From: Aldehydirespirator sp965261105
Lineage (GTDB): Bacteria; Actinomycetota; Acidimicrobiia; Acidimicrobiales; Aldehydirespiratoraceae
NCBI GenBank assembly: GCA_965261105.1
Contig: CBDHCM010000006.1
Location: 4,340,001-4,404,000, forward strand
DNA length: 64,000 nt
Direction of reading: 5' to 3'
In this document: one piece after another, positions 62,283-64,000 of the stretch
Layout: each line of letters begins with the position of its first letter
Numbering within the stretch: position 1 is the first letter of the stretch
Program-made: the position numbers and the translations under genes
The notes under the pieces: generated by a model
What the model was told of the DNA's origin: nothing
Databases searched by the model: none
The model's input: the letters and a program-made list of their open reading frames with translations, nothing else

Positions 62283-62333
62283 TGTGGTGGAGGTAGGAAC
62301 TGAACCTATGACCCTCGGGCTATGAGTTCCCCG
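62283..62333 (-). other. Degenerate tRNA 3'-half-like fragment
   Basis: On the minus strand the stretch reads as the anticodon arm, T arm and acceptor 3' strand of a tRNA with a CAT-like anticodon (AACTCATAGCCC, then AGGTTCAGTTCCT and CCTCCACCA). The T stem keeps 4 of 5 pairs. The anticodon loop is too long and no 5' half is present. It may be a scar of integration. It overlaps the stop codon of the deacetylase gene. Confidence 0.35.
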
Positions 62334-63201
62334 ACCGGTGAGGGAGCAGCCGGCGACGGTAGGTGCTCTCATAAACGGCGTTGTCCAGAGCCCATTGTCC
62401 GAGTTCGCAATGCGGAGCGAGCCAGACCCCGTCGTGGCCACTGATGTGCTTCATTACCTGCTCGAACGCGGCTATCACCATCGGGCGGCCTCCGAACTGG
62501 CAGTGCAGCGTCATGGCCAGCAGGCTCATCGGCTCATGCTCGTAGAGGTAGTCGAAGGTCGTCCGGTAGACGTCCACCAGGTTCTGGGGACTCGCTTTCA
62601 ACACCCGGTTGTCGGTGAAGTCGCTGTTGGGCACGGCGGCAATGACCCCGTGCTCGGTCTCGACGCAGTGGGGCAGGTCGAGATAGGTCACGTCCGCGTG
62701 CCAGTCCAGCCCCGCGGCGGCCAGCCAGCCGATGGTGTGGGGCGTGAAGGCGAGAACGGGGCTGAGCCACCCGGTGGGCCGGCGCCCGCCCTTCTCTTCC
62801 AGGATGTCGAGACAGCGATCGATCGTCTGCTGCTCCTCCTCGGGCTCCATGTACGTCAGCAGGCCGTCCTGGGTGTACGCGTGGCCCCCGAGTTCATGGC
62901 CCTGCTCCACGATCTCGCGGGCAGCCTCGGGGTACAGCTCGGCGCAGCGTGCGTTGGTGAAGAACGTTGCCGGCATCTGCCAGCGGTTCAAGGTCGAGAG
63001 AATCCGCCAGACACCCGCCCGGCCCCCGTACGTGGTCCACGCCGCCCCGGCATGATCGGTGGTGCCTGGCCGCAGCGACGTCGCTTGAACCGAGTACGAG
63101 GGCGCGGCCCCGTCGGACCATGTCTCGAACATGACGGTGAGCGCGATGGCGATGCGCTTGCCGTCGGGCCACTGCAGGATGTTGTTTGTGGTCTCGCTCA
63201 C
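62320..63201 (-). CDS. Polysaccharide deacetylase / PuuE-like allantoinase family protein
   Basis: This 293-residue NodB-homology protein has PATFFTNARCAELYPEAAREI, QGHELGGHAYTQDGLL, GWLSPVLAFTPHT and the terminal CQFGGRPMVI. Metal-binding His are kept in GHELGGHA. The N-terminal WPDGKRIAIALTVMFETWSDG is typical of the cytoplasmic PuuE/allantoinase-like subgroup rather than chitin deacetylases. The GTG at 63201 with GGAG six bases away is preferred over an upstream start at 63237. The last codons run into the tRNA-like fragment, so the C-terminus may have been replaced during insertion. Confidence 0.75.
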   Translation of the reverse strand: MSETTNNILQWPDGKRIAIALTVMFETWSDGAAPSYSVQATSLRPGTTDHAGAAWTTYGGRAGVWRILSTLNRWQMPATFFTNARCAELYPEAAREIVEQGHELGGHAYTQDGLLTYMEPEEEQQTIDRCLDILEEKGGRRPTGWLSPVLAFTPHTIGWLAAAGLDWHADVTYLDLPHCVETEHGVIAAVPNSDFTDNRVLKASPQNLVDVYRTTFDYLYEHEPMSLLAMTLHCQFGGRPMVIAAFEQVMKHISGHDGVWLAPHCELGQWALDNAVYESTYRRRLLPHRSGNS

Positions 63202-63428
63202 CGGAACTCCGCGTTTGTTTCGTGCTTGTCTGGGCAATGGATCAGCTACCTCTGGCCTCTGTCAGCTCCCGCAATAGTCGTGGTGGCCGGGTTGTGCGAA
63301 ACTCGATCCTAGTCTTGCATTGCAGGACGTTGTCTCGCCGGGCAGGCGCTTCGGAATGCTAGGAGACTGTTGAGTAATCCGGTTCGGGGTGCTCGCGTTC
63401 GTTGGGCGGGTGTGCGAGAATTGTAGGT

Positions 63429-64000
63429 ATGCAGGGTACTGAGAAGCCGGATCGGGAGTTGTTGGACGTGTTGGGCTTGTGCGGGGGTCTGGTGCGGGTG
63501 GGGTCGGTTTACCGGTTTTTGGCCGAGAACCGTCTGAGGCTGTTTCCCGACGGGTTGTTCGCTGACTTGTTCGGGGGTCGGGGCCGGCCTTCGGTGCCGG
63601 GTTCGGTGATAGCGACGGTGCTGGTGTTGCAGGCGCTGGAGGGGTGCTCTGACCGTGAGGCTGTTGAGCGGCTGCGGTGTGATCTGCGCTGGAAGGCCGC
63701 TGCGGGCCTGTCGGTGGACGATGCGGGGTTCCATTACAGCGTGTTGTCGCTGTGGCGGCACAGGCTGCGCGTCAGCGGCCGCCCGCAGCGGGTCTTTGAC
63801 GCGGTGCGGGATCTGGCGGGGTCCTGCGGGGCGCTGGCGGGGAGCCGGCGGCGGGCGTTGGACTCCACGGTGCTGTATGACGCGGTGGCGACGCAGGACA
63901 CCTACACGATGATCGCCGCGCAGATACGGCGCTGTCGGCGGTTGATCGCTGAGACGGCGGGCCTGGAGCTGATGCTCGACTATGGCCTGGGGGCCAAGCC
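63429..64000 (+). mobile_element. IS1182-type transposase (DUF772), 3' end beyond the window
   Basis: An open frame runs from the ATG at 63429 to the window end, about 190 residues. It has an N-terminal DUF772-like segment (FGGRGRPSVPGSVIATVLVL, GCSDREAVERLRCDLRWKAA, FHYSVLSLWRHRL) and the first catalytic Asp in RRALDSTVLYDA. This is the IS1182/IS5 DDE layout. The left terminal repeat probably lies near 63360-63400, but the right end is not visible, so I cannot confirm it. Confidence 0.85.

Noticed and set aside
62283..62333. Complete functional tRNA gene
   Set aside because: No 5' half, anticodon loop too long and T-loop base altered.

Overview
The window is high-GC DNA with short intergenic gaps and very frequent ATGA-type stop/start overlaps. 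It looks like an actinobacterial chromosome, possibly Acidimicrobiia-like, but there is no rRNA or other marker here, so the taxon is an inference only. Both ends are cut: the first gene lacks its start and the last (an IS1182-type transposase) lacks its end.

Region 1 (1-14.7 kb) is C1 and methylated-amine metabolism. It holds a partial DUF1989/GcvT-type fusion, then an inserted two-gene ATPase/DUF4276 pair that looks like phage defence. A minus-strand operon follows for malyl-CoA lyase and the two malate-CoA ligase subunits, divergent from serine-glyoxylate aminotransferase; these three activities are the diagnostic part of the serine cycle. Next come a trimethylamine monooxygenase-like flavoprotein, a second flavin monooxygenase, malate synthase G and a sarcosine-oxidase-like flavoprotein. 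Region 1 connects to a minus-strand operon at 26.3-33.2 kb, gmaS-mgsA-mgsB-mgsC-(151-aa unknown)-FAD oxidoreductase. This is the N-methylglutamate route for monomethylamine, and it has its own good promoter. Together the genes suggest TMA/methylamine oxidation feeding C1 units into a serine cycle.

Region 2 (14.7-20.2 kb) is a signalling operon: a truncated STAS domain, a receiver-PP2C phosphatase, an RsbW-like kinase, a lipoprotein Peripla_BP_6 sensor and a membrane histidine kinase. It looks like a partner-switching switch driven by a periplasmic ligand. Region 3 (20.5-26.1 kb, minus strand) holds a degenerate IrrE/ImmA-like protein with a small partner, an MMPL transporter and an MpaB-type oxygenase.

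Region 4 (33.4-54.7 kb, plus strand) starts with an MFS exporter, a luciferase-like monooxygenase and a cupin. It continues with an NMT1/SsuA-type ABC importer and a long, tightly coupled catabolic operon: a dihydropyrimidinase-like amidohydrolase, an isochorismatase-type hydrolase, Rieske dioxygenase alpha and beta, an extradiol-type VOC enzyme, a molybdenum hydroxylase (small subunit plus a fused large/FAD subunit), an M20-like protein without its active site, a two-subunit ThDP decarboxylase, an ATZ/TRZ amidohydrolase, a Dabb protein and an IclR regulator. I infer an uncharacterised N-heteroaromatic degradation pathway.

Region 5 (54.9-64 kb) is accessory. It carries a SmaI-like restriction-modification pair, two helicase genes broken by frameshifts and deletions, an IS110 element with a candidate bridge-RNA end, a tRNA-like scrap, a polysaccharide-deacetylase/PuuE-like gene and the start of an IS1182-type transposase. 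A recurring feature across the window is short tandem duplication at gene junctions, several copies of which carry their own Shine-Dalgarno, start and stop. The clearest case is four consecutive 12-codon mini-ORFs after mgsC.
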